The notes under the pieces: model-generated
What the model saw: the letters and a program-made list of their open reading frames with translations, nothing else
Databases searched by the model: none
What the model was told of the DNA's origin: nothing
Origin: Solirubrobacter deserti
GTDB taxonomy: Bacteria; Actinomycetota; Thermoleophilia; Solirubrobacterales; Solirubrobacteraceae
Assembly: GCF_027587175.1 (NCBI RefSeq)
Contig: NZ_JAPCID010000007.1
Coordinates: 1 to 64,000 of the forward strand
Length of the DNA stretch: 64,000 nt
Reading direction: 5' to 3'
Translations under genes and position numbers: made by a program
In this document: positions 37,792 to 45,099 of the stretch, piece after piece
How the letters are laid out: every line of letters starts with the position of its first letter
Numbering within the stretch: position 1 is the first letter of the stretch

Positions 37792-38622
37792 TCAGCCGTT
37801 GAACGTGTCGGGGTCTGGGCCGGTGCGATGGCCGCGGTCCAGACCCTCGATGCGCTCGACCTCCTCCGCCGACAGCTCGAAGTCGAAGATGTCGATGTTC
37901 TCCTCGATGCGCGAGGGCGTCATCGACTTCGGGAACACGACGTTGCCGATGTCGACGTGCCAGCGCAGCACGACCTGGGCCGGCGTGCGGTCGTGGGCGG
38001 CGGCGATCTCCGTGATCACCGGGTCGTCGAGCACCATGCCCTGCGCGAGCGGGCTCCAGGCCTCGGTGACGATGCCGCGGTCCGCGTGCTCGCGGCGCAG
38101 CCCGGGCTGCGTCAGGTACGGGTGCAGCTCGATCTGGTTGACGGACGGCGTGACGCCGGTCGCGTCGATGATCGCGCGCAGGTGCTCGGGCTGGAAGTTC
38201 GAGACGCCGATCGAGCGCACCAGGCCCTGCTTCTGGGCCTCCACGAGCCCTTTCCACGCCTGCACATAGGTGTCGCGGCCGGGCGCGGGCCAGTGGATCA
38301 GGTAGAGGTCGACGTAGTCGGTCGCGAGCAGCTCGAGGCTGCCCTTGAGCGTGTCGATCGGGTTCGCCTGGTCGCTGTTCCACAGCTTGGTGGTGATGAA
38401 CAGCTCCTCGCGGCTGATTCCAGACGCGCGCACGGCCTGGCCGACCTGCGCCTCGTTCTGGTAGATGCGAGCCGTGTCGATGTGGCGGTATCCGACCTCG
38501 AGCGCGTGGGCGACGTTCTCGGCGGTCTGGTCCGGCGGGACCTGGAACACGCCGAGACCGAACTGCGGGATGCGGACGCCGTCGGCGAGGTCGATCTCAG
38601 GAATCTGCAAGCTCTTGGGCAT
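37792..38622 (-). CDS. Aldo/keto reductase
   Basis: A 276-residue NADPH-dependent (beta/alpha)8 aldo-keto reductase, group of 2,5-diketo-D-gluconate reductase-like enzymes. The catalytic tetrad is in place: Asp in GYRHIDTARIYQNE with Tyr four residues later, Lys in LFITTKLWN and His in VDLYLIHWP. The cofactor-binding end IGNVVFPKSMTPSRIEENI is intact. The real substrate is unknown; such enzymes detoxify aldehydes and ketones. ATG 38622 has no clear Shine-Dalgarno. A 159-bp gap to the secreted protein gene on its 3' side holds no recognisable feature. Confidence 0.92.
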   Translation of the reverse strand: MPKSLQIPEIDLADGVRIPQFGLGVFQVPPDQTAENVAHALEVGYRHIDTARIYQNEAQVGQAVRASGISREELFITTKLWNSDQANPIDTLKGSLELLATDYVDLYLIHWPAPGRDTYVQAWKGLVEAQKQGLVRSIGVSNFQPEHLRAIIDATGVTPSVNQIELHPYLTQPGLRREHADRGIVTEAWSPLAQGMVLDDPVITEIAAAHDRTPAQVVLRWHVDIGNVVFPKSMTPSRIEENIDIFDFELSAEEVERIEGLDRGHRTGPDPDTFNG

Positions 38623-38646
38623 AGGCTTCTGAACCTACCCACGCAG

Positions 38647-38760
38647 ATGAGCGGTCACTGCGGCGAGCTGTCGGTGCCGTTCTTCGGTCGCAGCGACAAC
38701 CACGACTCCGGCAGCTCCTCGGACGGCGGTGGAGGCAGCGACGGCGGCGGCTCGTCCTAG
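38647..38760 (+). CDS. Possible 37-residue Gly/Ser-rich peptide
   Basis: An open frame too short for confidence: MSGHCGELSVPFFGRSDN, then a tail of Asp, Gly and Ser. It fills the gap between the divergent aldo-keto reductase and the convergent DUF3592-like gene, whose stop codon it shares within CTAG. The composition is not that of shadow DNA, but there is no homology and no Shine-Dalgarno, so it may be spurious. Confidence 0.3.
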   Translation: MSGHCGELSVPFFGRSDNHDSGSSSDGGGGSDGGGSS

Positions 38761-39176
38761 GCCGCCGGCACGAAGTTCGCCGGGTCGTCCGGCGCGTAAC
38801 GCACGTCGATCGTCTGGCCCGGCTGCCAGTCGACATGGGAAGGCACGAGCAGCGCGCGGGTGTGCTCGCCGCCGCCCAGCGCGACCGTGAGCTTGACGGG
38901 GTGGCGCGCGCCGACCTCGGTGTCCCAGCTGTGCTCGGCGGCGACGACCTGGGCCGTGCCGTGCGAGATGCGCGCGGCCTCCTCGCGCGCGGCGCGCCTG
39001 CGGCCGCCGTAGAACACCACCAGCGCGACGATCGCCTCGATCACGCCGACGATCAGGAACGGCAGCCCCAGCATCCCGAACACGATCAGGAACGTGACGC
39101 CGAGTGGGATCAGGGTCGCGGCCATGATGCCGCTGACCAGCCCGATGACGAAGTTGGGGGTGTGGACGCTGATCAT
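38757..39176 (-). CDS. DUF3592-like membrane protein, paralog of 34446-34883
   Basis: A 139-residue protein with two hydrophobic segments (NFVIGLVSGIMAATLIPLGV and a second at ~35-56, LGLPFLIVGVIEAIVALVV), a basic juxtamembrane stretch GGRRRAAREEAAR and a C-terminal beta domain ending YAPDDPANFVPAA. The end motif and GARHPVKLTV match the paralog 4 kb away. ATG 39176 overlaps the stop of the AlkD-like gene (ATGA), so it is translationally coupled to it. The link between DNA-repair gene and membrane protein is unexplained. Confidence 0.65.
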   Translation of the reverse strand: MISVHTPNFVIGLVSGIMAATLIPLGVTFLIVFGMLGLPFLIVGVIEAIVALVVFYGGRRRAAREEAARISHGTAQVVAAEHSWDTEVGARHPVKLTVALGGGEHTRALLVPSHVDWQPGQTIDVRYAPDDPANFVPAA

Positions 39177-39823
39177 GTGCGCACGTTCTTCAAAGCCTCG
39201 CGCCGGCTCAATGGTGCCAGCTCGTGCGTTTCGCAGTACGCCACGACCGCCTCGGGGTCGATCCAGGCGTAGGAGCGCAGCCCCCAGCCGATCGCCTTGC
39301 GGATGAAGAACTCGCGGTCGCCGCGGTTGGGCTCGATGCACGCCTGCAGCAGCTCGAAGTCCGTCTCGCGCTTGCGGGTGACCTGGGCGATGATCGCGGC
39401 GCGCCGCTTCCACAGGTCCTCGTCGACCGCCCATGCGCGCAGCACCGGCGCGACGTCCGGCAGCAGCGCGCCGAGCGGGCCCGTGGCGACCTCGTCCACG
39501 AGATCCCACCACGCGCCCGTGACGATCAGCTTCTCGTACAGCGGCAGCGCGGCCATGTCCCGGTGGGCGCGGTAGCGGCGGTCCTTGAGCACCGCGAGCG
39601 CCATGTAGCGCTCCTCCCGGAAGCGCGCCTCGTCCCACAGCGTGCGCACCACGCGCTCCCACTCGTCGCGTTCGAGCGGCTCGAACACCTCGCGCGCCAG
39701 CTGCACGCGCCCGGCCTTCTGCACGCCGTAGAAGGGCAGCTGCGACTTCATGTAGCGCTGCATGTCCGGCGCTTTCGCCGGGTCGGCGCGCGCGGCGAGC
39801 CCGGCACGGATGGCCTCGATCAT
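39173..39823 (-). CDS. AlkD-like DNA alkylation repair protein
   Basis: A 216-residue HEAT-like helical-repeat protein of the AlkC/AlkD DNA glycosylase family, which removes bulky or cationic alkylated bases without base flipping. Recognisable repeats: MQRYMKSQLPFYGVQKAGR near the N-terminus, EERYMALAVL, DLVDEVATGPLGALL, WKRRAAIIAQVTRKRETD and the C-terminal FIRKAIGWGLRSYAWIDP. These match AlkD, including the aromatic/Asp region that contacts DNA. ATG 39823. The MerR-type promoter of the ABC transporter genes lies just upstream on the other strand. Confidence 0.85.
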   Translation of the reverse strand: MIEAIRAGLAARADPAKAPDMQRYMKSQLPFYGVQKAGRVQLAREVFEPLERDEWERVVRTLWDEARFREERYMALAVLKDRRYRAHRDMAALPLYEKLIVTGAWWDLVDEVATGPLGALLPDVAPVLRAWAVDEDLWKRRAAIIAQVTRKRETDFELLQACIEPNRGDREFFIRKAIGWGLRSYAWIDPEAVVAYCETHELAPLSRREALKNVRT

Positions 39824-39830
39824 CGACCCC

Positions 39831-39861
39831 TTGACCTTGACGCAGCGTCAACCCCGACACT
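39831..39861 (+). promoter_or_regulatory. MerR-type promoter of the ABC transporter operon
   Basis: -35 TTGACC (39831-39836), a 19-bp spacer and -10 GACACT (39856-39861), then 7 nt to the ATG at 39869. A 15-bp perfect palindrome TTGACGCAGCGTCAA (39837-39851) lies in the spacer. An over-long spacer carrying the operator is the hallmark of MerR-controlled promoters, and a MerR gene is third in this operon. Confidence 0.8.
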
Positions 39862-39868
39862 CGCTTGC

Positions 39869-40618
39869 ATGCCGGCCATTCAAGTACACGGGCTCCGGAA
39901 GGCGTTCGCCGAGCTGGACGTGCTCCGCGGCGTCGACCTCGAGGTGGCGCGCGGCAGCGTCTTCGCCCTGCTCGGCTCCAATGGGGCGGGCAAGACGACG
40001 ATCGTGAAGATCCTGTCCACGCTGCTCAAGGCGGACGAGGGCGCCGTGCGCGTCAACGGGTTCGACGTCGCGGCGCAGGCCGCGGACGTACGCAAGTCGA
40101 TCAGCCTCACGGGCCAGTTCGCCGCCGTCGACGAGATCCTCACCGGGCGCGAGCACCTCGTGCTGATGGCCCGGCTGCGGCACCTGCGCGAGCCGGGCCG
40201 GATCGCCGACGAGCTGCTCGAGCGCTTCGGGCTGACCCGGGCCGGCGCGCGCCGGGTGGCGACCTACTCGGGCGGGATGCGCCGCCGCCTGGACATCGCG
40301 ATGAGCCTGATCGGCGACCCGCCGATCATCTTCCTTGACGAGCCCACGACCGGGCTGGACCCGCAGGGGCGCCTGGAGGTCTGGCAGGCCGTGAAGGCGC
40401 TCGCCGAGCGCGGGACGACGGTGCTGCTCACCACGCAGTACCTGGACGAGGCCGAGCAGCTCGCCGACCGGATCGCGATCCTCCACGACGGCCGGATCGT
40501 CGTCAACGGCACGCTGGCCGAGCTCAGGCAGCTGCTCCCGCCGGCCGAGGTCGAGTACGTCGAGAAGCAGCCGACGCTCGAGGACGTCTTCCTCGCGATC
40601 GTGGGCGCGGCGCGATGA
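39869..40618 (+). CDS. ABC transporter ATP-binding protein, DrrA-like
   Basis: A 249-residue ABC ATPase of the drug/antibiotic exporter type. Walker A GSNGAGKTTIVKIL, Q-loop SLTGQFAAVDEILTGREHL, signature TYSGGMRRRLDIAMSL, Walker B IIFLDEPTTGLDP and the His-equivalent region TTQYLDEAEQLADRI are present; the Q in the H-loop position (TTQYLDEAE) is typical of DrrA. It overlaps the permease gene start by 4 bp (ATGA). Likely an exporter of an amphipathic drug, induced through the MerR regulator downstream. Confidence 0.92.
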   Translation: MPAIQVHGLRKAFAELDVLRGVDLEVARGSVFALLGSNGAGKTTIVKILSTLLKADEGAVRVNGFDVAAQAADVRKSISLTGQFAAVDEILTGREHLVLMARLRHLREPGRIADELLERFGLTRAGARRVATYSGGMRRRLDIAMSLIGDPPIIFLDEPTTGLDPQGRLEVWQAVKALAERGTTVLLTTQYLDEAEQLADRIAILHDGRIVVNGTLAELRQLLPPAEVEYVEKQPTLEDVFLAIVGAAR

Positions 40619-41376
40619 CCACGCACTGGTTCGCCGACACGGCCGTTCTCACCGGACGCTCCCTGCGCCACATCACCCGCAGCCTGGACACGATCCTCAC
40701 CACCGTCATCACGCCGATCGCGATCATGGTGATGTTCGTGTACGTGTTCGGCGGCGCGATCGACACCGGCTCGGTCTCGTACGTGGACTACATGCTGCCC
40801 GGCGTCCTGCTGATCACGATCGCGTCCGGCATCTCGTACACCGCCGTGCGGCTGTTCGCGGACATGACGGGCGGCCTGTTCGAGCGCTTCCAGTCGATGC
40901 CGATCGCCCGCTCGGGCGTGCTCTGGGCGCACGTGCTCACCTCGCTGGTCGCCAACGTGCTCTCGCTCGTCGTCGTGGTGCTCGTCGCGCTGCTCATGGG
41001 CTTTCGCTCGGACGCGGGCGTGGCCGCGTGGCTGGCGGTCGCCGGCATCCTGCTGCTGTTCACCCTCGCCCTGACCTGGCTCGCCGTGATCCCCGGGCTC
41101 ACCGCCAAGTCCGTGGACGGCGCGAGCGCGTTCGCCTACCCGCTCATCTTCCTGCCGTTCGTCAGCTCCGCGTTCGCGCCCACGGACACGATGCCGGCCG
41201 CCGTGCGCGCGTTCGCCGAGCACCAGCCCGCGACCTCGATCGTGAACACGATCCGCGACCTGTTCGCCGGGCAGCCGGTGGGCGGCGACGTCTGGGTCGC
41301 GCTCGCGTGGTGCGCCGGGCTGCTCGTGGTGGCCTTCGGGCTCGCCGTCCTCATCTACCGGCGTAAGCTCGCCTGA
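40615..41376 (+). CDS. ABC-2 type permease, DrrB-like
   Basis: A 253-residue membrane permease of the ABC-2 family with six hydrophobic segments: ~25-50, 60-80, 105-130, 140-160, 170-190 and ~230-248. The DrrB-type motifs FVYVFGGAIDTG, DYMLPGVLLITIASGISYTA and FERFQSMPIARSGVLWAH are clear. It pairs with the ATPase just upstream to form an exporter. It starts at ATG 40615 inside the ATPase stop codon and is followed 3 bp later by the MerR gene. Confidence 0.9.
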   Translation: MTTHWFADTAVLTGRSLRHITRSLDTILTTVITPIAIMVMFVYVFGGAIDTGSVSYVDYMLPGVLLITIASGISYTAVRLFADMTGGLFERFQSMPIARSGVLWAHVLTSLVANVLSLVVVVLVALLMGFRSDAGVAAWLAVAGILLLFTLALTWLAVIPGLTAKSVDGASAFAYPLIFLPFVSSAFAPTDTMPAAVRAFAEHQPATSIVNTIRDLFAGQPVGGDVWVALAWCAGLLVVAFGLAVLIYRRKLA

Positions 41377-41379
41377 GCG

Positions 41380-42147
41380 ATGCTCACGATCAGCCGGCTG
41401 GCGGCGCACGCCGGGGTGACGGTGCGAGCCGTGCGCCACTACCACCAGATCGGGCTGCTGCCCGAGCCCGAGCGCGGGCCTTCCGGCTACCGGATCTACG
41501 ACGCCGCGGCGGTCGTGCGGCTGATCCGGATCCGCACGCTCGCCGACGCCGGCGTGCCGCTGGCCCGGGTCCAGGAGCTGCTCGACGCGGGGCCGGACGA
41601 GTTCGCACGCGGCGTCGAGGAGGTCGACCGGCACCTGCGGGCCGAGATCCGGCGCCTGCAGGAGAACCGCCGGAGGATCGCGGGCCTCGCGGCGGGCGAG
41701 CATCTCGCGCTGCCGCAGAGCGTCGTCGGCTACCTGGAGCGGGTGCGCGCGCTCGGCGTCGACGAGCGGTACGTCGAGCTCGAGCGCGACACCTGGATCG
41801 TGCTCGCGGCCCAGTGGCCGCAGCAGATCGACGAGGTGATCGCGCACAAGCACTCCGAGCTGGACGATCCCGACATGGTGCGGCTCTACCGCCTGCTCGG
41901 GCAGGCGCTCGATTGGGACGTCGACGACCCGCGAGTGGTCGAGATCGCCGACATCATGGAGCGCCAGATGCGCCGCGCGCTGGAGGCCGGCGAGGTCGAC
42001 GCCGACGACGGTCTCGACGACCCGTTCGTGGACCTGCTGGACGAGGCCGCGGCCGAGGCCGCGCCGATGGCCGAGCGGCTGCGGGAGATCCTGCAGGAGC
42101 GGGGCTGGAAGGGCTGGACCCGCATCGAGCGGGTCGCTGAGCCATGA
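41380..42147 (+). CDS. MerR-family transcriptional regulator
   Basis: A 255-residue regulator. The N-terminal winged helix (LTISRLAAHAGVTVRAVRHY, GLLPEPERGPSGYRIYDA) and helices up to ~110 are MerR-like; there is no metal-binding cysteine. The C-terminal ~140 residues resemble the multidrug-sensing TipA-like helical domain (no TipAS motif recognised). As the third gene in the operon, behind a promoter with a MerR-type spacer, it most probably activates its own operon on binding the exported drug. ATG 41380 follows the permease stop by 3 bp. Confidence 0.88.
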   Translation: MLTISRLAAHAGVTVRAVRHYHQIGLLPEPERGPSGYRIYDAAAVVRLIRIRTLADAGVPLARVQELLDAGPDEFARGVEEVDRHLRAEIRRLQENRRRIAGLAAGEHLALPQSVVGYLERVRALGVDERYVELERDTWIVLAAQWPQQIDEVIAHKHSELDDPDMVRLYRLLGQALDWDVDDPRVVEIADIMERQMRRALEAGEVDADDGLDDPFVDLLDEAAAEAAPMAERLREILQERGWKGWTRIERVAEP

Positions 42148-42155
42148 TCTGACGG

Positions 42156-43391
42156 GTGACGTTCACTTCGCCCCTGGCCGAGGCGCTCGCCCCCGGCCTG
42201 CTCGAGCGCTTCCTCCGCTACGTCCGCATCGACACCCAGTCTGCGCGCGAGCGCACCCGGTCCCCGAGCACGCCCGGCCAGCTCGACCTCGCGCGGCTGC
42301 TCGTCGACGAGCTGCAGGCGATCGGGCTCGACGACGCCGCGCTCGACGGCAACGGCTATGTGACCGCGACCCTCGCGGGCACCGGGCCGGTGATCGGCCT
42401 GATCGCGCACGTGGACACCAGCCCGGACGCGCCCGGCGCCGGGGTCGAGCCGCTCGTGCACCGCGATCACCCGGGCGGCCCGATCGAGCTGCCGCGCCAC
42501 GGGATCGTCGTGGAGGCGTCCGCCGGCGACATCGTCACCTCGTCCGGCGACACGTTGCTGGGCGCCGACGACAAGGCCGGCGTCGCGGAGACCATGGCGG
42601 CGGTCGCGCACCTCGCCGCGCATCCCGAGCTCCCGCGCCCGACGCTGCGGATCTGCTTCACGCCCGACGAGGAGATCGGCGAGGGCGCGACGCTGTTCGA
42701 CGTCGAGCGCTTCGGCGCCGTCTGCGCCTATACGCTCGACGGCTCCGACCTCGGCGAGCTGCAGGACGAGACGTTCAGCGCCGAGGAGGTCGTCCTCACG
42801 ATCGACGGCGTGGACGCGCACCCGGGCTGGGCGAAGGACGTGCTGGTCAACGCGACCCGGATCGCGGCCGAGGTCGTCGCGGCGCTGCCGCCCGAGCTCA
42901 CGCCCGAGCGCACGGACGGCCGCGACGGCTTCATCCACGTCTACGAGCTCGCCGGGGGCTCCGGGCGCATGGAGGTCCGCGCGATCGTGCGCGACTTCGA
43001 CGACGACCAGCTCCACGCGCACACGGCGCGGCTGCGCTCCACCGCGGAGGAAATCGTCGCCCGTCACCCGGGCGCGCGGCTCGACGTCGCGGTGACGGCG
43101 CAGTACCCGAACATGCGCCGCTACATCGACGCCTTCCCGCAGGCCGTGACCGCCGCCGAGGAGGCGATCCGCGCCGAGGGCATCCAGCTCATCCGCACCC
43201 CGATCCGCGGCGGCACGGACGGCTCACGGCTGAGCGCGATGGGCCTGCCGACGCCGAACCTGTTCACGGGTGGCCACGACTACCACTCGCCGCGGGAATG
43301 GGCGTCGCTGCAGGAGATGGCCGCGGCCGCGGCGGTGGTGGTGCGGCTGGCGGAGGTGTGGGCTCGCGATGGAGCGCCACCCCCGCGATGA
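42156..43391 (+). CDS. pepT: Peptidase T
   Basis: A 411-residue M20 tripeptide aminopeptidase. Zinc ligands and catalytic residues are visible: LIAHVDTSPD, GADDKAG, the catalytic Glu in FTPDEEIGEG, YTLDGSDLGEL, and the C-terminal GGTDGSRLSAMG and GGHDYHSPREW. Length matches PepT. GTG 42156 is the natural start (no Shine-Dalgarno seen). The last 128 bp overlap the run-on 3' end of the convergent EamA gene. Confidence 0.93.
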   Translation: MTFTSPLAEALAPGLLERFLRYVRIDTQSARERTRSPSTPGQLDLARLLVDELQAIGLDDAALDGNGYVTATLAGTGPVIGLIAHVDTSPDAPGAGVEPLVHRDHPGGPIELPRHGIVVEASAGDIVTSSGDTLLGADDKAGVAETMAAVAHLAAHPELPRPTLRICFTPDEEIGEGATLFDVERFGAVCAYTLDGSDLGELQDETFSAEEVVLTIDGVDAHPGWAKDVLVNATRIAAEVVAALPPELTPERTDGRDGFIHVYELAGGSGRMEVRAIVRDFDDDQLHAHTARLRSTAEEIVARHPGARLDVAVTAQYPNMRRYIDAFPQAVTAAEEAIRAEGIQLIRTPIRGGTDGSRLSAMGLPTPNLFTGGHDYHSPREWASLQEMAAAAAVVVRLAEVWARDGAPPPR

Positions 43392-44157
43392 CGAGCGCGA
43401 TCCCGAGCGCGTCCCGCAGTGACGGCACCTGCGCGAGCACGAGCAGGCCGATGACCGTCGCCGTCGCGGGCAGCAGCGACACCATCAGCGCGTAGCCGGC
43501 GCGGGAGAGCCGCTTCATCGCGATCTGGTCGGCGACGTACGGGATCACCGAGGAGGAGATCCCGACGCCGATGCCGGCCAGGATCGCGATCGGGTCACCG
43601 AGCGCGGGGATCGCGGCCCAGCCCGCCATCGGCGTGACGAACACCAGTGCGACCAGCATGGACGCCGCCAGGCCGTCCACGCCCGCGCCGGTCGACGCCA
43701 CCCGGTGCGCCAGCACGATGTAGGCCGCGAACAGCCCGGCGTTGGCCAGCGCGAGCGCGACGCCGAGCGGCTCGCCCTCCAAGTGCACGCCGGTGAGCAG
43801 GTACACACCGGGGACCGCGAGCGCCAGCGCCGCGTAGTTGCGCTTGGTGCGCATCCCGAGCGCGGCGAGCGCGATCACGGGCAGGAACTCGATCGCCGCG
43901 ACGGTCGCCAGCGGCAGCCGGTCGATCGCGAGGTAAAAGCAGCAGTTCATCGCGGCCAGGACCGCGCCCCAGAGGATCACGTCGCGGTTGCGCAGCAGGC
44001 GCCACGGCCGGCGCCAGAGCGCGAACACCACCGCCGCGGCCGCGATCCGCATCCACGCCACGCCGAGCACGTCGACGCGCACGAACAGCAGCACGGCGAA
44101 CGCCGGGCCGAGGTAGTGGAAGATCGCGCTGACGACGAACGGGAGGCGAGCGGCCAT
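43264..44157 (-). CDS. EamA/RhtA-type exporter with run-on tail
   Basis: A 297-residue membrane protein of the EamA (DMT) family with about ten hydrophobic segments. Two EamA repeats are visible (first ~5-125, second ~145-265), with FLPVIALAALG and ASMLVALVFVTPMAGWAA. Members such as RhtA export amino acids. The transmembrane region ends near IALVIAGVALHRE (residue ~261); the remaining ~36 Pro/Ala/Arg-rich residues are encoded antisense to the pepT 3' end and have no counterpart in the family. ATG 44157 is the natural start. Divergent from an Lrp-type regulator that probably controls it. Confidence 0.85.
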   Translation of the reverse strand: MAARLPFVVSAIFHYLGPAFAVLLFVRVDVLGVAWMRIAAAAVVFALWRRPWRLLRNRDVILWGAVLAAMNCCFYLAIDRLPLATVAAIEFLPVIALAALGMRTKRNYAALALAVPGVYLLTGVHLEGEPLGVALALANAGLFAAYIVLAHRVASTGAGVDGLAASMLVALVFVTPMAGWAAIPALGDPIAILAGIGVGISSSVIPYVADQIAMKRLSRAGYALMVSLLPATATVIGLLVLAQVPSLRDALGIALVIAGVALHREPTPPPAAPPPPRPRPSPAATPIPAASGSRGHP

Positions 44158-44173
44158 GAGCGCCACACAGGAT

Positions 44174-44194
44174 CGTCGGCGCAACGCGCCGACG
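44174..44194. promoter_or_regulatory. Candidate Lrp operator between EamA and lrp-like gene
   Basis: CGTCGGCGC and its exact complement GCGCCGACG flank AAC, a perfect 21-bp dyad. Its right arm covers the expected -35 position of the regulator promoter (-10 TATTCT at 44212-44217). Confidence 0.6.
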
Positions 44195-44211
44195 GAATGG
44201 CCGATCGAAGC

Positions 44212-44217
44212 TATTCT
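44212..44217 (+). promoter_or_regulatory. lrp-like gene -10 element TATTCT, leaderless type
   Basis: TATTCT is followed by 7 nt and the ATG at 44225, with no Shine-Dalgarno. It is one of the most AT-rich boxes in the window. Confidence 0.6.
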
Positions 44218-44224
44218 CCACTGC

Positions 44225-44680
44225 ATGCCTTCGGACAACGGGGCACTCGACGCGACGAACCTTCGATTGCTCGAAGAGCTCCAGCGCGACGCACGCCTCA
44301 GTCAGGCCGAGCTCGGCCGCCGCGTCGGCCTCTCCGCCCCGGCCGTCGCCGAGCGACTCGCCCGGCTCGAGCGCGACGGCACCATCACCGGCTACCGGAC
44401 CGCGGTCGACCCGCGCGCGTTCGGCTTCACGCTCGCCGCGATCATCCGCATGCGCCCCGCCCCGCGCCAGATCCCGAAGGTTGCCGAGGTCGCCCAGGCC
44501 ACGCCGGAGGTCGCCGAGTGCCACCGGGTGACCGGCGAGGACTGCTTCTACATGAAGGTCCACGTGGCGTCGGTCGAGCACCTCGAGGAGGTCATCGACC
44601 GCTTCACGCCCTACGGCCAGACGACGACGTCAATCATCCAGTCGTCGCCGGTCGTCCAGCGCGAGCTGAAGCCGGCCTGA
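44225..44680 (+). CDS. Lrp/AsnC-family transcriptional regulator
   Basis: A 151-residue regulator with an N-terminal helix-turn-helix (LDATNLRLLEELQRDARLSQ, RRVGLSAPAVAERLARLERD) and a C-terminal RAM ligand-binding domain (AAIIRMRPAPRQIPKVA, GEDCFYMKVHVASVEHLEE). Lrp proteins respond to amino acids; the divergent EamA exporter makes amino-acid export the likely target. ATG 44225 is set by the TATTCT box 7 nt upstream; an upstream ATG at 44156 in the same frame is rejected. The 3' end overlaps the convergent gene at 44630 by 51 bp. Confidence 0.93.
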   Translation: MPSDNGALDATNLRLLEELQRDARLSQAELGRRVGLSAPAVAERLARLERDGTITGYRTAVDPRAFGFTLAAIIRMRPAPRQIPKVAEVAQATPEVAECHRVTGEDCFYMKVHVASVEHLEEVIDRFTPYGQTTTSIIQSSPVVQRELKPA

Positions 44681-45073
44681 CTCGATCTCGCCCGCGAGCT
44701 CGTCGAGCAGGCGCCGGCTCGCGCGCCAGCCGACCACCTGGCGCTCCTCCAGCCACGGCCCCGACTTGGCGAACACCGTCCACGGCTTGCGCAGCACCAC
44801 GCGGGCGAAGAGCCCGAGGATCAGGCCGAGGATCAGGATCGTGAGCTCGATGGCGAGCACGACCACGTTGAAGAGCGTGACGATGAGGAACAGGATCGCG
44901 ATCGCGCCGAACACGACGAGCAGGATCGCGCCGAGGATGTCGTCGGCGGAGCCGAGGTCCGGGAACTCGAAGGAACCCGTGTCGACGCCCTCCATGCGCT
45001 TGCGGCGCGGCAGCCAGCGGCGGCCGAGCGTCCACCGGGACCCGTCGGGAGCTGTGGCCTTACGCCGGAACAC
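44630..45073 (-). CDS. Membrane protein of unknown function
   Basis: A 147-residue protein: a basic, soluble N-terminal ~42 residues (RRKATAPDGSRWTLGRRWLP), two adjacent hydrophobic segments (AILLVVFGAIAILFLIVTLF and VVLAIELTILILGLILGLF) and a soluble C-terminal part WTVFAKSGPWLEERQVVGWR that looks helical. Similar layouts occur in small actinobacterial membrane proteins of unknown role. GTG 45073 is chosen with a TACCCT box 9 nt upstream. It shares a compact bidirectional promoter with the MFS gene. Confidence 0.7.
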   Translation of the reverse strand: MFRRKATAPDGSRWTLGRRWLPRRKRMEGVDTGSFEFPDLGSADDILGAILLVVFGAIAILFLIVTLFNVVVLAIELTILILGLILGLFARVVLRKPWTVFAKSGPWLEERQVVGWRASRRLLDELAGEIESGRLQLALDDRRRLDD

Positions 45074-45082
45074 GAGCGTGGC

Positions 45083-45092
45083 AGGGTAGGGA
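45083..45092. promoter_or_regulatory. Bidirectional leaderless promoter (membrane protein / MFS)
   Basis: AGGGTAGGGA holds TACCCT on the minus strand (9 nt before GTG 45073) and TAGGGA on the plus strand (7 nt before GTG 45100). The two boxes share the central TA. Confidence 0.5.
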
Positions 45093-45099
45093 TCGACGC

